In this document: positions 41,401 to 48,196 of the stretch, in pieces
Position numbering within the stretch: position 1 is the stretch's first letter
Layout: every line of letters starts with the position of its first letter
From: Apostichopus japonicus
Taxonomy: Eukaryota; Echinodermata; Holothuroidea; Aspidochirotida; Stichopodidae
DNA length: 64,000 bases
Assembly: GCF_037975245.1 (NCBI RefSeq)
Contig: NC_092566.1
Span: forward strand, 5,392,001 to 5,456,000
Direction: 5' to 3'
Notes under the pieces: generated by a model
The model's database searches: none
Seen by the model: only the letters and a program-made list of their open reading frames with translations
What the model was told of the DNA's origin: nothing
Program-made: the position numbers and the translations under genes

Positions 41401-42560
41401 TATTGGGCCAACAAAAGGTCGGCTAGATTCAAATCCTTATATCCAGCTCCATTTATAACAGTGATGAAGCTATAAGTGGACATTTGATCCACAGCAGGTT
41501 GTCTGTTTCGGATGTTTAATACTTCAGGTTTAAGGGAAGAGGGGGAAAAAAAATACTGAAATTACAGAGACGAGGCCAAGGTTCTAAAGAGGATGTTCTA
41601 GCAAACACATAGGAGGCCACAAGTGTCTGTTCCAATTTTTTTGGGGGGTTTTGGTTTTTTTGTTGTTGAGAGGACTTGGAAAATTAATGAACAAACTCAT
41701 TGGATTTTTTGGAAATCTAATCGTTATGAATCAATCACCTAGTTTAGACAGCCAACTTCCTGACACTTGACACCGTGCATGCTGATGAGGGATGACTGTC
41801 AACACAGTCAAAACATTATACTATGTATAGTACTTAGAATCAAAACTACCAGATCCTAAACAGTACCTCAAAGTTTTTTTTTTCCCTCTCTTCTTCTGAT
41901 GAATCACTAAAACTAAAGATCACACAAACAAAATTCATTCGTTCAAGAGGAAGTAATATTTTTTTTTAAATAATTTTTTTTTTTCATGTCTAGTGCTTTT
42001 GATAATCTGTGATGCCTGGCGAATGGGAAGTAGATACTTGATGAGAAAATCAGCTACGAAAGTGGCATAATGGCAGTACAGAAACCAAAAGCCAGTAATC
42101 AGAAAATGATAGTGGGATAAATGTACTGTACACATCAATGTGTATTAAAACTCAGAGTAGCGTACAATATGCACTTGTGCCAAAAGTTGGGAAACATGTC
42201 CTGAGTAGAAAGAATATTGAATCATGTCTTAAATGATTTTCAAATTGCAAACAGAAAGAAGTGCCAGAAAAGAAGAGACAAAAAATAATTGTACGCACTG
42301 AATACTTTAAGAACTCAAGAAAATTCCTGTTTACAATTTTTTTTTTACACATTTGTACACCTTACGCCACTAAAAATTGAAAATGTTATCCTTGATTCAT
42401 AGTTACCGTTGGCTTGTAGATGTTGCACAATTTTCTCCACGATATGGGGAACCATAAGCTGTCCATTCTGAGACCGTATCAGCTCTGTTAATGGAATACC
42501 AAAGGTCCCTTTGGTTGCCTTCCTTCTGATACTGGCAGGAGAACGCAGTATCTTCTGCAT
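621..42560 (-). CDS. FAM13-like: FAM13-like Rho GTPase-activating protein (15 exons)
   Basis: Predicted RhoGAP protein that would speed GTP hydrolysis by a Rho-family GTPase in the cytosol. Coding exons (high to low coordinate): 42560-42407, 31914-31705, 20396-20207, 12993-12756, 10543-10440, 8996-8895, 7703-7639, 5969-5897, 5274-5094, 3877-3780, 3329-3233, 3017-2959, 2378-2288, 1772-1714, 1275-621. All junctions are GT-AG and in phase, giving 791 residues. The RhoGAP domain spans about residues 20-185: GIFRING with arginine finger R60, LKLFLRELPDPL with K97 and R101, KYLCRFL at 152-158, and VFGPNLF at 178-184. An N-terminal RhoGAP domain followed by a long low-complexity tail, an AIKECISQHLFG segment (about residues 340) and VPSLDL (766-771) fits FAM13A/B. 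The family's usual C-terminal coiled coils are absent, so the gene may extend past the left edge. The family call is from recognition, not search. Confidence 0.82.
647..652 (-). other. Candidate alternative 5' splice site in exon 15
   Basis: On the minus strand GACG|GTGAGG matches the donor consensus well. Using it ends exon 15 at 653 in phase 1 (after ...NAESDG), just past VPSLDL. The next part of the FAM13 protein would then lie left of position 1. Confidence 0.45.
1276..1713 (-). other. FAM13-like intron 14
   Basis: 438-base intron holding a truncated copy of the splice-site-bearing dispersed repeat (1401-1470) and an A-run at 1550-1561. Confidence 0.65.
1401..1470 (+). repeat. Dispersed repeat R1, 3' part
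   Basis: Contains GGTAGAATGAGGGTGCTAAG and GGGGAGACAGGTAAGCAAGG, shared with copies near 9.3, 20.0, 28.8, 32.3, 33.8 and 35.3 kb. The embedded CAG|GTAAGC is a 5' splice-site consensus. Confidence 0.7.
1714..1772 (-). CDS. FAM13-like: FAM13-like exon 14
   Basis: Residues 555-573 plus two bases, arginine/serine-rich (PPKTRARSRSRE). The acceptor is CTCTTTATCAG and the donor is GAGAG|GTAAAC (phase 2). Confidence 0.72.
1773..2287 (-). other. FAM13-like intron 13
   Basis: 515 bases. Between about 1900 and 2190 the words GTTTATAATAGTTC, AACTAGTTTA and related variants recur, suggesting a decayed short tandem repeat. Nothing coding. Confidence 0.6.
2288..2378 (-). CDS. FAM13-like: FAM13-like exon 13
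   Basis: Residues 524-554 (SVEQTGDGVPTQLTELDLDS ...). The acceptor is TGCATTTAG and the donor is AAAAG|GTTAGT. Only the frame set by exon 12 (phase 2) is open. Confidence 0.72.
2379..2958 (-). other. FAM13-like intron 12
   Basis: 580 bases, no repeat copy recognised. Includes a G-quadruplex-like run (about 2790-2811). Confidence 0.55.
2959..3017 (-). CDS. FAM13-like: FAM13-like exon 12
   Basis: Residues 505-523 plus two bases (VPEVRTPPPRTHRNGKKGK). The acceptor lies after CCAAAAAG, which has a weak pyrimidine tract. An alternative AG seven bases later is ruled out because it would put a stop in exon 13. The donor is AGAG|GTGATG. Confidence 0.65.
3233..3329 (-). CDS. FAM13-like: FAM13-like exon 11 (acidic)
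   Basis: Residues 472-504. It is extremely acidic: FHDEDNEDDVFDGEDEADD followed by LHQVERSSPVYDK. The acceptor is TTGTTCCAATAG and the donor is AAA|GTATGT (phase 0). Confidence 0.78.
3330..3779 (-). other. FAM13-like intron 10
   Basis: 450 bases with a purine-rich, G-rich stretch at about 3510-3575. No exon seen. Confidence 0.6.
3780..3877 (-). CDS. FAM13-like: FAM13-like exon 10
   Basis: Residues 440-471 plus two bases, lysine-rich (KGNRVLPAKHETKKGDKD ... SSRRKHD). The acceptor is CTTTTCACAG and the donor is ACGG|GTGAGG (phase 2). Confidence 0.75.
3878..5093 (-). other. FAM13-like intron 9
   Basis: About 1.2 kb. Contains a GT-AG-bounded short open stretch near 3983-4004 that does not fit the reading phase, and a G-run at 4680-4691. 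Otherwise nothing recognised. Confidence 0.55.
5094..5274 (-). CDS. FAM13-like: FAM13-like exon 9
   Basis: Residues 379-439, Ser/Pro-rich with a YSFDSVDSLSPPTTPLP stretch that offers several proline-directed phosphorylation sites, then FKFFETHGMVLSSS. The acceptor is TCTCGACAG and the donor is TCG|GTGAGT (phase 0). Confidence 0.8.
5275..5896 (-). other. FAM13-like intron 8
   Basis: 622 bases. A 29-base unit containing AGGCCTAAAGACAAGATAGTAAA/ATGA is duplicated at about 5557-5607. No coding signal. Confidence 0.5.
5897..5969 (-). CDS. FAM13-like: FAM13-like exon 8
   Basis: Residues 355-378 plus two bases, strongly basic (PRTKRLQKKEKEAAMNSYQ). The acceptor is AATCCCGCAG and the donor is AAAG|GTTAGC. 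The phase is 1 in and 2 out. Confidence 0.72.
5970..7638 (-). other. FAM13-like intron 7
   Basis: About 1.7 kb, AT-rich, with a G-run at 6781-6790 and a C-rich stretch just outside the exon 7 donor (7603-7621). No exon or recognised transposon. Confidence 0.5.
7639..7703 (-). CDS. FAM13-like: FAM13-like exon 7 (QHLFG conserved segment)
   Basis: Residues 333-354 plus one base. VVDRAIKECISQHLFGSPEKN is the FAM13 helical signature outside the RhoGAP domain. The acceptor is GTTTACACAG and the donor is ATG|GTAAGT. Confidence 0.85.
7704..8894 (-). other. FAM13-like intron 6
   Basis: About 1.2 kb containing a truncated tRNA-SINE tail (8394-8500). Nothing else recognised. Confidence 0.55.
8394..8500 (-). 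mobile_element. SINE family S1, truncated (tail and body only)
   Basis: Shares ATCCTCCTGCAAGCAGGAAC, TCGCGAAGAAGCC, AAGCTGACCGAAGTCAGTCT and CATATTTAACTTCCATGATT with the copies near 26.5, 50.3 and 60.1 kb. The tRNA-like head present in those copies is missing here. Confidence 0.7.
8895..8996 (-). CDS. FAM13-like: FAM13-like exon 6
   Basis: Residues 299-332 plus two bases, serine/aspartate-rich (SPFNLDSDSTVPSPIVSDSAIE). The acceptor is CTTTGTCAG and the donor is AGA|GTAAGT, in phase with exons 5 and 7. The SPI...SAIE run leads into the conserved helix of exon 7, as in FAM13A/B. Confidence 0.82.
8997..10439 (-). other. FAM13-like intron 5
   Basis: About 1.4 kb with one R1 copy near 9330-9400. 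No exon found in the rest. Confidence 0.55.
9335..9400 (+). repeat. Dispersed repeat R1, diverged copy
   Basis: TGTGGAGACAGGTAAGTGAG at its core matches the R1 3' end, including the 5' splice-site-like CAG|GTAAGT. The upstream half is poorly preserved. Confidence 0.55.
10440..10543 (-). CDS. FAM13-like: FAM13-like exon 5
   Basis: Residues 265-298 plus two bases, charged and low in hydrophobics (FAKRDAEERD ... FDRQDAM). The acceptor is TTCTCTTACAG and the donor is ATGAG|GTAACC. Its phases match both neighbours (0 in, 2 out). There is no recognisable domain. Confidence 0.75.
10544..12755 (-). other. FAM13-like intron 4
   Basis: About 2.2 kb, with a G-run near 11059-11067, a perfect hairpin (11979-12005) and a purine tract (12364-12402). 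No coding signal or recognised transposon. Confidence 0.5.
11979..12005. repeat. Perfect 12-bp hairpin
   Basis: AATTTCCATCAT and its exact reverse complement are separated by TTA. Confidence 0.8.
12756..12993 (-). CDS. FAM13-like: FAM13-like exon 4 (end of RhoGAP domain and linker)
   Basis: Residues 185-264, entered in phase 2 and left in phase 0 at GCT|GTAAGT. GVAGLQEQAYTNMTVRAMIEDYDTLF is the last RhoGAP helix pattern. A basic, proline-bearing linker follows, ending YEQYLKDRLGKA. Confidence 0.88.
15150..15560. repeat. Tandem repeat, about 108-bp unit, about four copies
   Basis: Recurring blocks TGATCCACTAATGATCC, CTCCCTAGTACAGTA, TTCATCAACATG and GTATTGATCCAGTATAATTCC appear in the same order four times with substitutions and small indels. 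Confidence 0.75.
17925..17950. repeat. Perfect 11-bp hairpin
   Basis: ATGAATATTAA and its reverse complement flank a TAGT loop. Confidence 0.75.
18044..18085. repeat. 11-bp microtandem CCTTCACACTG, about four copies
   Basis: Consecutive CCTTCACACTG units, the last one reading CCTTCACGCTG. Confidence 0.8.
19855..20003 (+). repeat. Dispersed repeat R1, near full length
   Basis: Runs from ATGGTAGAATAAGAAGGAGG through GTGTTAAAAGATTACCAG to GGGGAGACAGGTAAGCGGGG, colinear with the copy at 35.3 kb. Confidence 0.75.
20207..20396 (-). CDS. FAM13-like: FAM13-like exon 3 (RhoGAP core helices)
   Basis: Residues 122-184 plus two bases. The acceptor is CAATTTGACAG and the donor is TTCAG|GTGAGA (phase 2). 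It contains LKNLLTQLPEENYLVLKYLCRFL and NKMNSRSLSIVFGPNLF, the C-terminal half of the RhoGAP fold. S174 sits where most active RhoGAPs have Asn. Confidence 0.92.
22197..22325 (+). repeat. Dispersed repeat R1, 5' and middle part
   Basis: Colinear with the 35.3-kb copy from GGATGGTAGAATAAGG to GAGAGTGCTAAGGT, then truncated before the splice-site-like end. Confidence 0.7.
22570..22695. repeat. Tandem repeat, about 40-44-bp unit, three copies
   Basis: Each unit carries CCCTTCCC, TACACTGGCTCT and CAATGAAGG in that order. Confidence 0.8.
24389..24422 (+). promoter_or_regulatory. AGGTCA direct-repeat cluster (DR4-DR5-DR1), copy 1
   Basis: AGGTCA-ccag-AGGTCA-aattg-AGGTCA-a-GGGTCA. Nuclear receptors of the RXR heterodimer class bind such half-site pairs. 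Occupancy here is not implied. Confidence 0.4.
24788..24821 (+). promoter_or_regulatory. AGGTCA direct-repeat cluster (DR4-DR5-DR1), copy 2
   Basis: Same arrangement and spacers as copy 1, one repeat unit later. Confidence 0.4.
25742..25775 (+). promoter_or_regulatory. AGGTCA direct-repeat cluster (DR4-DR5-DR1), copy 3
   Basis: Same arrangement and spacers as copies 1 and 2. Confidence 0.4.
26158..26200. repeat. CA microsatellite
   Basis: (CA)n with one T and a few other interruptions, close to the right end of the array. Confidence 0.9.
26246..26332 (+). repeat. Dispersed repeat R1, 3' half
   Basis: GTTACCAGTTCACTCTGG through GAGGAGACAGGTTCGCAAGG. The splice-site-like core is mutated (GGTTCG instead of GGTAAG). 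Confidence 0.65.
26446..26697 (-). mobile_element. tRNA-derived SINE, family S1, full length
   Basis: On the minus strand the head shows an A box TAGCCTAGTGG (26672-26682) and a perfect B box GGTTCGATTCC (26628-26638). The family body follows, and then an (ATGT)n-type tail. A head of this kind would be transcribed by RNA polymerase III. Confidence 0.85.
27690..27988 (-). mobile_element. tRNA-derived SINE, family S2
   Basis: The minus-strand tRNA-like head has B box GGTTCGATTCC (27925-27935) and an A-box-like GGACAATAGGCTAAGGC. The body is unlike S1, and the left-hand tail contains GTAGCGCTTTATACC, a 3' end seen in marine-animal SINEs and LINEs. Confidence 0.8.
28775..28880 (+). repeat. Dispersed repeat R1
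   Basis: AGAGGGTGCACAGTATCAAAAG through GAGGAGACAGGTGAGTGAGG. Splice-site-like CAG|GTGAGT retained. Confidence 0.7.
31380..31640. repeat. Diverged direct repeat, two units
   Basis: AAATACTGAAAAATGCTACG and AAATACTGAATATGCTACGG open two similar stretches of roughly 100 bases (31380-31475 and 31540-31640). A related piece lies near 58045-58110. Confidence 0.5.
31705..31914 (-). CDS. FAM13-like: FAM13-like exon 2 (arginine finger of RhoGAP)
   Basis: Residues 52-121, entered in phase 1 after TTGATTCCAG and left in phase 1 at AGAA|GTGAGT. It holds the catalytic loop GIFRING (R60) and the LLKLFLRELPDPL helix (K97, R101). These are the most diagnostic RhoGAP motifs. Confidence 0.92.
32165..32315 (+). 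repeat. Dispersed repeat R1, diverged
   Basis: Matches R1 in order (GAGAGCGAGGGCACAATGCT, AAAACGTTCCA, GGAAACAGGTAAGAAAGGAG). Splice-site-like CAG|GTAAGA retained. Confidence 0.6.
33664..33693. repeat. Perfect 14-bp hairpin with 2-base centre
   Basis: GAGCTGCTACTCTA, then AC, then the exact reverse complement TAGAGTAGCAGCTC. Confidence 0.9.
33758..33825 (+). repeat. Dispersed repeat R1, 3' part
   Basis: GAACGAGAGTGCTAGCATTG and GGGGAGACAGGTAAGTGAGG. Splice-site-like core intact. Confidence 0.7.
35263..35417 (+). repeat. Dispersed repeat R1, best full-length copy
   Basis: Starts near GGTGGTAGAATGAGAAGGG and ends GGGGAGACAGGTAAGCAAGG then AGCGAAGTAAAT. About 155 bases, without terminal inverted repeats or an A tail. 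Confidence 0.8.
36851..37080 (+). mobile_element. TTAA-flanked MITE-like element M2, copy 1
   Basis: Roughly 90 % identical by eye to the reverse complement of 38424-38649. The ends resemble each other (TTAAAGGTATGCTGTATTGG and, reversed, TTAAAGCACGCTATAATTGC), consistent with a short TIR element flanked by TTAA. Confidence 0.65.
37495..38000 (+). mobile_element. LINE remnant, 3' end of a reverse transcriptase ORF plus tail
   Basis: Conceptual translation gives TPVLRVLHWLPF, then FKILHGKAATYMSALL and SKIYGDRSFSYLCN. These are the usual C-terminal blocks of L2/Jockey-type non-LTR elements, broken by stops and frameshifts. The tail AAAGCGCTATGTATTATTAT and an ATT-rich microsatellite follow. 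Inactive. Confidence 0.75.
38424..38649 (-). mobile_element. TTAA-flanked MITE-like element M2, copy 2 (inverted)
   Basis: Reverse-complement partner of 36851-37080. The left end reads TTAATTATAGCACGC and the right end TGCATACCTTTAA in family form. The pair encloses the LINE remnant. Confidence 0.65.
39988..40185 (+). CDS. Candidate small secreted peptide ORF
   Basis: 65-residue ORF (75 from an upstream in-frame ATG at 39958) inside FAM13-like intron 1, on the opposite strand. It begins MNTLFISCLLYFQFCWASV, which reads as a signal peptide. The predicted mature part is short, polar and carries several cysteines (including NCTNC). AATAAA at 40323 could end the transcript. I recognise no family. 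It could be chance, since ORFs of this size are common here. Confidence 0.25.
   Translation: MNTLFISCLLYFQFCWASVLGCSHNDVTLLSNQAVESFPSEVSNCTNCLQLQPRKYSLLMPHVCN
40605..40680 (-). mobile_element. tRNA-like SINE head, decayed
   Basis: The minus strand reads CATAGCCTCAGGTGGTAGAG, CATGTGACTTGTGGATTC and TCGAGGTCACATGTTC, a tRNA-like order with an eroded B box. Confidence 0.4.
42407..42560 (-). CDS. FAM13-like: FAM13-like coding exon 1 (start codon, RhoGAP N-terminal part)
   Basis: Encodes residues 1-51 plus the first base of codon 52. The start is supported by an in-frame TAA twelve bases upstream and a good context (ACCACCATGC). The segment TFGIPLTEL...VPHIVEKIVQHLQANG is the opening of a FAM13-type RhoGAP domain. 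The donor is G|GTAACT, phase 1. Confidence 0.85.
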
Positions 42561-42598
42561 GGTGGTTACTTACAGGGAGGCCGTCTCCCTATAAAACC
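42561..42598 (-). other. 5' UTR part of FAM13-like exon 1
   Basis: On the minus strand a pyrimidine-rich acceptor ending AAATTTCAG precedes position 42598. The exon then runs through an in-frame TAA into the ATG at 42560. At least one noncoding exon must therefore lie further right, beyond 42.6 kb. I could not place it with confidence. Confidence 0.6.
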
Positions 42599-42989
42599 CT
42601 GAAATTTAGAGAATGATCGAATTTAAGTATCATATACTGTCTAAAAGAGCATGACTGAGTGATGGAGACCTTCTCTGCCCAGAAAACATTTTTAACAAAA
42701 AATCATGCAAATTAAATTGCACTGTAAAAACAAGATTTATTTAAAATGTATGAATCCTTGATATATATATTTTTTATTCATAGCTTTTAAATGCTCAAAG
42801 TAAGGGGATGGTACACTTCAAATGCACTGGTTTTGTATTCTGACTGAGGACTTGAACAACCCCATCCTCAGAAGAGTTCTATTTTTCAGGGTAAGGGGGG
42901 GGGGGGTATTGTTTAGGTTAGGGCACATGGATTTGAACAATGGAAAAAACAATGGAGTCCTCCATTTGAGTGTAAAACACGCCTGTGTG

Positions 42990-43090
42990 TATCTGCGGTG
43001 GAGTGATGATAAAATGATACACTGTATGCATCTATGCGTGAGGAGACAGGTATATCAGTAGCCAGGTACATCAGGACGCAAAATAAATCA
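42990..43090 (+). repeat. Dispersed repeat R1, heavily decayed
   Basis: GAGGAGACAGGTATATCAG and the trailing GACGCAAAATAAAT recall the R1 end. The rest is hardly alignable. Confidence 0.3.
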
Positions 43091-43335
43091 CGTCTTTATA
43101 GTACCATACATACCATATATATACACAAACAACAGGTATAAACTCAAAAACATATCTGAGCAATTGATATGTTTCTGAACAAGTCATTTCAGTACCCTTT
43201 GGAATGAATTGAATGCCAATGCTTCGACAACAGACATCTCTTCTTGCTCACACACACACACTGACACTCATGCACAGACATACGCACACACACACAATTC
43301 CTCACATTTCTGATGTGGAGTGAAGTACAGTATAT

Positions 43336-43374
43336 ATCTCATCTCCCTATACATTATATGTAGGGAGATGAGAT
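43336..43374. repeat. 14-bp perfect hairpin extended by a bulged inner stem
   Basis: ATCTCATCTCCCTA pairs with TAGGGAGATGAGAT. Inside, TACAT pairs with ATGTA after a small bulge, leaving a 3-base loop. Confidence 0.85.
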
Positions 43375-44985
43375 CATAAATGTTCTTCATACCATCATCT
43401 GTCAAACCAATTATCTTCATTTCACAGCTCTCTACCTGAAATATCCGGAACGAGCACGGTGCAGATAAATTTGTCTTTTACAGTATCTTGTGGTATGCTT
43501 TTGCACATGATTTCTTCATTACCTTTAGGAGCAAAACTGTAGCAGTAAGTAAAAACATACATGTCTTACTTCTGATATTAATTGTGCCGAGAACTCAGAC
43601 ATGTACATCCTGTTGTCATATATATATGAAATATGAAAATATGAAATGACCTTCGAAATGGTGATGTACTTTAAGTGCATCGATGGCATTTAGTGCATCG
43701 CTGCATTTAATGAATATTGTCAAAGAAGCGAACCAGACTGCTATCACTTTCAGGGCCGTCGTAAAAATAAAAAACAATTGGTGTTAACATACAGTAAGAA
43801 TTTTGTCCTCCTGTTTCTTTTCTTTCTTTGATCGAAAGATTTCAGTGCACTTGGTAATTGTTTTCTGCAGAAAGATGAAATAATATCTATTCTCCTTTGT
43901 GAACCGGTCAAGCTTCAATGATTTACGTACATGTCTGATGTGGGAGAATTAGCCTGGAAGTATATCCCCATGCAGCAGGATTAATCACTTCACACCTACA
44001 TAGGTTCGCTTAATTGCTTTGTCGAGTCCTAGCACCTGATCTCCAGGGAAAGCAATCATTCAAGAAAGGACAATCAGCGTTAACATCTTCTACCAATTCA
44101 TCAATAGATCTATTAAAGAAAGGGTAACTATGTACAGTAACATACATGTATCTCACATAGTTGATCATGCAGGGGGCATGAAGCAATTTAGAATTGCATT
44201 CAGCATTTGATTTAATCTTCAGTCAGTTTTATTCAAGGTTTTACTATAGCATTGAGTATTTGAGAAATTGTCCCACTTCGGTGGCACTGTACCAAACCAT
44301 ACTCAAATGTTCATTGCAGAAAGACCTGTATCTGAAGACACTGTCTGATACTTTGGCAAGTGGCAACCAAACTTAAACCTCACTAACTGTACAGACGACG
44401 TGTGTTACTGATGGAATAAGGCCTCAGTTTCAAAGTGTCCAAAAGAAACAATTTAAACCAGTACACAAATTATTGCTATATACCTGATAATATAAGGGGT
44501 ACAGTAATATGCAGTAATATAAGGGTGTACAGGGGAATAGGAATAATGTACTTATGAGCAGACGAACGCTTGCAGGCATACAGATAGACTTCTCCCAGAC
44601 TAAGAGATATACAGCTGTGTGTAAATATTGCTTGGGTGAGGAAAAGACACAACGTTTAATACAACCAGCTAACAGCTTCAATACCGTTCATGATGGATCA
44701 ATCCATAAATTAGGGGTACAATTTATTTCTCGGTATACAGTAGGTGGTCTCTTACTTAAATATTGCACACACGGTAGAGGAAAATGTACACAGATTATTA
44801 AAAGGCAAAGCTAGTGTGTCTGAGCATCTAGCTATTTGACAAGAGATTAGGTTTTATTGTTATACAAATGCTAATTTCATATTTTTAGATAAGAAACGTT
44901 AACCTGCACTGTAGCTTTGTATGTCTGTGATAAGGGTACCAATACCATACATGTCACAAGCTTAGATGGCTCAATTATGGATTCA

Positions 44986-46096
44986 CCTGGCTACAGGGTT
45001 TCCGGGGGTGGAAAAAACCGCGGTTTATTCCACTCGGAAGAAATTGGTTTCTTCCAGTTTCTTCCGGACAAAATGGAAGAAACTCATTTTTTGGGGGAAA
45101 ACTGTTGATAAAGTTTCATAACAACCTGCAATGATTTCTAACTATGTAATAAATGGACAAGAAGCACTATAGTGTCATCTAGGTAGTCTATATCTAGGTT
45201 TGGAGACCTGCTTACAGCATATACTGTACACAATATAGTACTAGGCTACTAGCATCGGACAATTCAGGGAATAACTATGGGCAAGGAATATTTTGTAGAC
45301 CAGAATGGTCCTGATTATAGCCTACTTCTTAGTTGAAAACTAGTTTCTGAGTGGAGGGGCAAGTGTCAGGCGCGTAGCCAGGAACTTGCCAAGGGAGGGG
45401 CGAAACTGTAGAATTGGCACTGCAAACTTTCTAAGCGTAGCGCCACCATGGTTGTTGGCGCAAAGCGCACAAGAAAATGTTGGCTGAAAATGCCTCCCAG
45501 ATTGCTGGAAATGACTTCCCAGGCCTTGTAAGTTGCATCTTAGCATTTTCTCTTTTGAAAATACTAGGATATCATAAAAACATTTAAATTTTTTTTAAAA
45601 ATATGCTCCCTTCGCCCCCCACCCCTTGGCTACGCGTCTGGCTAGTGTTCCCTGGAAACTAGTGTAGGCCTTCTACAATGCACACTCATTACTATGATTA
45701 CTTTGACCACTATGACCATATTTTGTGGAGATTGTACTCAAGACATGAGGGTTACAGATTCGACTGGAAGTTGTAGTGTGAAATGAGGGCTGGCTCGTGG
45801 CCAGCTGTGTTTAATTGTAGATGTTTGATCTTTTTGCTGTTGGGATGACTCCTCCTGTTAACTACAAGTTGTAATTTAGGGAGTTGCAGAAATTAAACTG
45901 TTGCCTAAATCTAACAGTTCGGCTATTTTCTTGGTGTTCATTTTATTAAATCCTCAGTGCATGGGCCAATCCAGGTTAATCATTCACACAGTATGGCCAG
46001 TTATGCAATTCTGGTTGATGGGGGGATCTTCCAGTTTCTTCCACGTCCCTGGAAGAAATAGGTTTCTTCCGGAAGAAACCGAACCCTGCCTGGCTA
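44986..46096. mobile_element. hAT-like nonautonomous DNA transposon with 8-bp target duplication
   Basis: Element 44994-46088 begins CAGGGTT and ends AACCCTG. CCTGGCTA stands immediately outside both ends (44986-44993 and 46089-46096). CAGGG ends plus an 8-bp duplication are hAT hallmarks. Subterminal GGTTTCTTCC / GGAAGAAACC motifs recur at both ends. No transposase frame is present. A second TIR element sits inside. Confidence 0.88.
45367..45641. mobile_element. Nested TIR element (GCGTAGCCA ends)
   Basis: Starts CAGGCGCGTAGCCAGG and ends CCTTGGCTACGCGTCTGG, near-perfect inverted ends about 275 bases apart. The flanks CAAGTGT and CTAGTGTT suggest a worn target duplication. Confidence 0.65.
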
Positions 46097-48097
46097 CAAT
46101 AGAATACATCCACAGAGTACTGACGATGATTTCAACATTGAATTTGCAAACATTTATCTAACTATAGACGAGCCCTAAAAGGTTAAAAATGAGTAACAGT
46201 GCATGTAAATTATTAATACACTGAGACAACCTGATGTCCTACACTCCATATCCTAGGGTGTTCCAGCCACGTAACTGGTACACCAAAAAATTCACACTGT
46301 AACTGTTCACCGACATAGCAAATGTAGCTTCTTTAATAATGCAATGTTCAGCACGTGCAGTACCATATTAAAGTATTAATATTCCTGAGGTGACAAGAAA
46401 ATGATCTAATTATGTATGTATCACGTTTTGCATTAATTATGAGTAGTCATATAAAGTTATCATATTTGTAATATGATAAGTACTGTTTCACTCTGTTGTG
46501 TACAGCATAGATACATATCAGGGAGTACTTTTACACATTTTGTCCATGGCAAATACTGCTGCAAAATTGCTTCAATAGTCCAAATATGTACTGTGTACAA
46601 GATTTTTTTATTGTGTTTTTTTAGACAGGTATCATAGCAATTTGGGCCATCAAATCTGTTACATGCTGTATGTACACAAAACTTGAACACTAAAATTGAT
46701 TCCAGTAATATCCATGTAGCTATATATATGAACGATTACACACTGCACAAGTACATTGGACACACTGAACAAAAGTGCATGCTGAAAATGGCATTTACCA
46801 GGAAAAACACTCAAAACTGTTGACCTTTTAGGAAGAATGGAGACGCAACTGGCTCACTTTTAAGAACATAGATACAGTAGTTAAAACAACGCACTTTTAA
46901 AAGCTGTTCATATGTTTCTATTGTCATTATATGTTTAATGATTTACAAATATATGAGTAAACAGGAAGTCAACACACAATACACGTGTTGTAAAATCCTG
47001 TGTACCCTAAAGTAGTTAGTTCTCTGTAGACAATGACTTGACCATACGTAAAGTTGCACTAAAAAGCTGCATTTTTCTTGTAATCCCTTAACTGCCACTT
47101 CCTGTCTTTAATTTAATAGGTAATTAATTAGTTCGTGAACTTCAGCATAATAATGATAATAATAATAATGACTATATTAATGGCATGCACCAAATTCCAA
47201 CAGGAGGTGGGTGCTAAAGGTGTGGATGAGAGATTGAAGAGAGGCGGTCTAGCTGTTAGACTCATATAAGCATTTTACTATAGAAAATACCCACCCGCCT
47301 ATATCAAGTCTGCTCTTTGTGATGTGTATTCAGGTATGCATTTTATATCCATTTCTACTCCTGAGACCTCCCATATACAGTAACATACCCTGCATCTGAC
47401 CCACCATAGATCTTCATTATTTGAAGCCATGGAAATGCTACAGTACGGTAACGGTCACCCTCAGTATGAAAAGATGCGACCTGACAGGGGTCATGGACAG
47501 CCCAGATAGAAGAGCATGTACCTGTAGGACTCCTTACAGTATCATGAGGTAGCATAGTATGAATTAAACTGTATCATCAAAGATTCTTCACTATTTTGAA
47601 AATGTATAACTTCAGAGTCTACAGATCTACCACAAAACCGTTCTAATATATAGTCTCTGTTTAATTGTCAGCAATTGATGATACTTATAACCTGTCTGCA
47701 CTAGAAATATGAACTTTATTCATCTCCCCCAACCTGCCAAAATTGGTGATATTTTGCACCATGCCCCAATATGATCGAGACTCTTTCGGGCACTTTAGGG
47801 AATGTATTGCCACTCTGCCTACAAATTAGGTATGACATGTATAAAAGTCAACACAGTACATAGTACAACATCAAAATTTAGTTGTTACCATAAACTGTGA
47901 TAGTTGTCTTGTCATTATAATAGAAGCTACAAACTAGGTTAATATTATTAGTGTAGGCTATTAAAGTCCCGTTAATGAGACTTTGTTTTAACGACCAAAG
48001 CCGGCTAAAAAATGGCAAAACATGACGTATGTAAAAGTAAGCACTATCAGTCAAGTTCAGATCTTGTTGAGTTAATTCCTGTACTAAAGTGTGACTT

Positions 48098-48196
48098 CAA
48101 GACATACATCCACTGTGAACAAGACACCAATCCACTACGTACAAGACACCAATCCACTGTGTACAAGACACCAATCCATTGCGTACAAGACATCAA
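48098..48196. repeat. 22-bp tandem repeat, four full units plus a partial
   Basis: Unit CAAGACACCAATCCACT plus ACGTA/GTGTA, at 48098, 48120, 48142 and 48164, with a partial from 48186. Confidence 0.9.

Larger units (their letters stand above)
31915..42406 (-). other. FAM13-like intron 1
   Basis: About 10.5 kb. Holds three R1 copies (32.2, 33.8, 35.3 kb), a poly-A run (32395-32418), a hairpin (33664-33693), an inverted pair of TTAA-flanked elements (36.85-38.65 kb) around a LINE remnant, the small-peptide ORF (39,988) and a tRNA-like relic near 40.61-40.68 kb. Confidence 0.5.
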
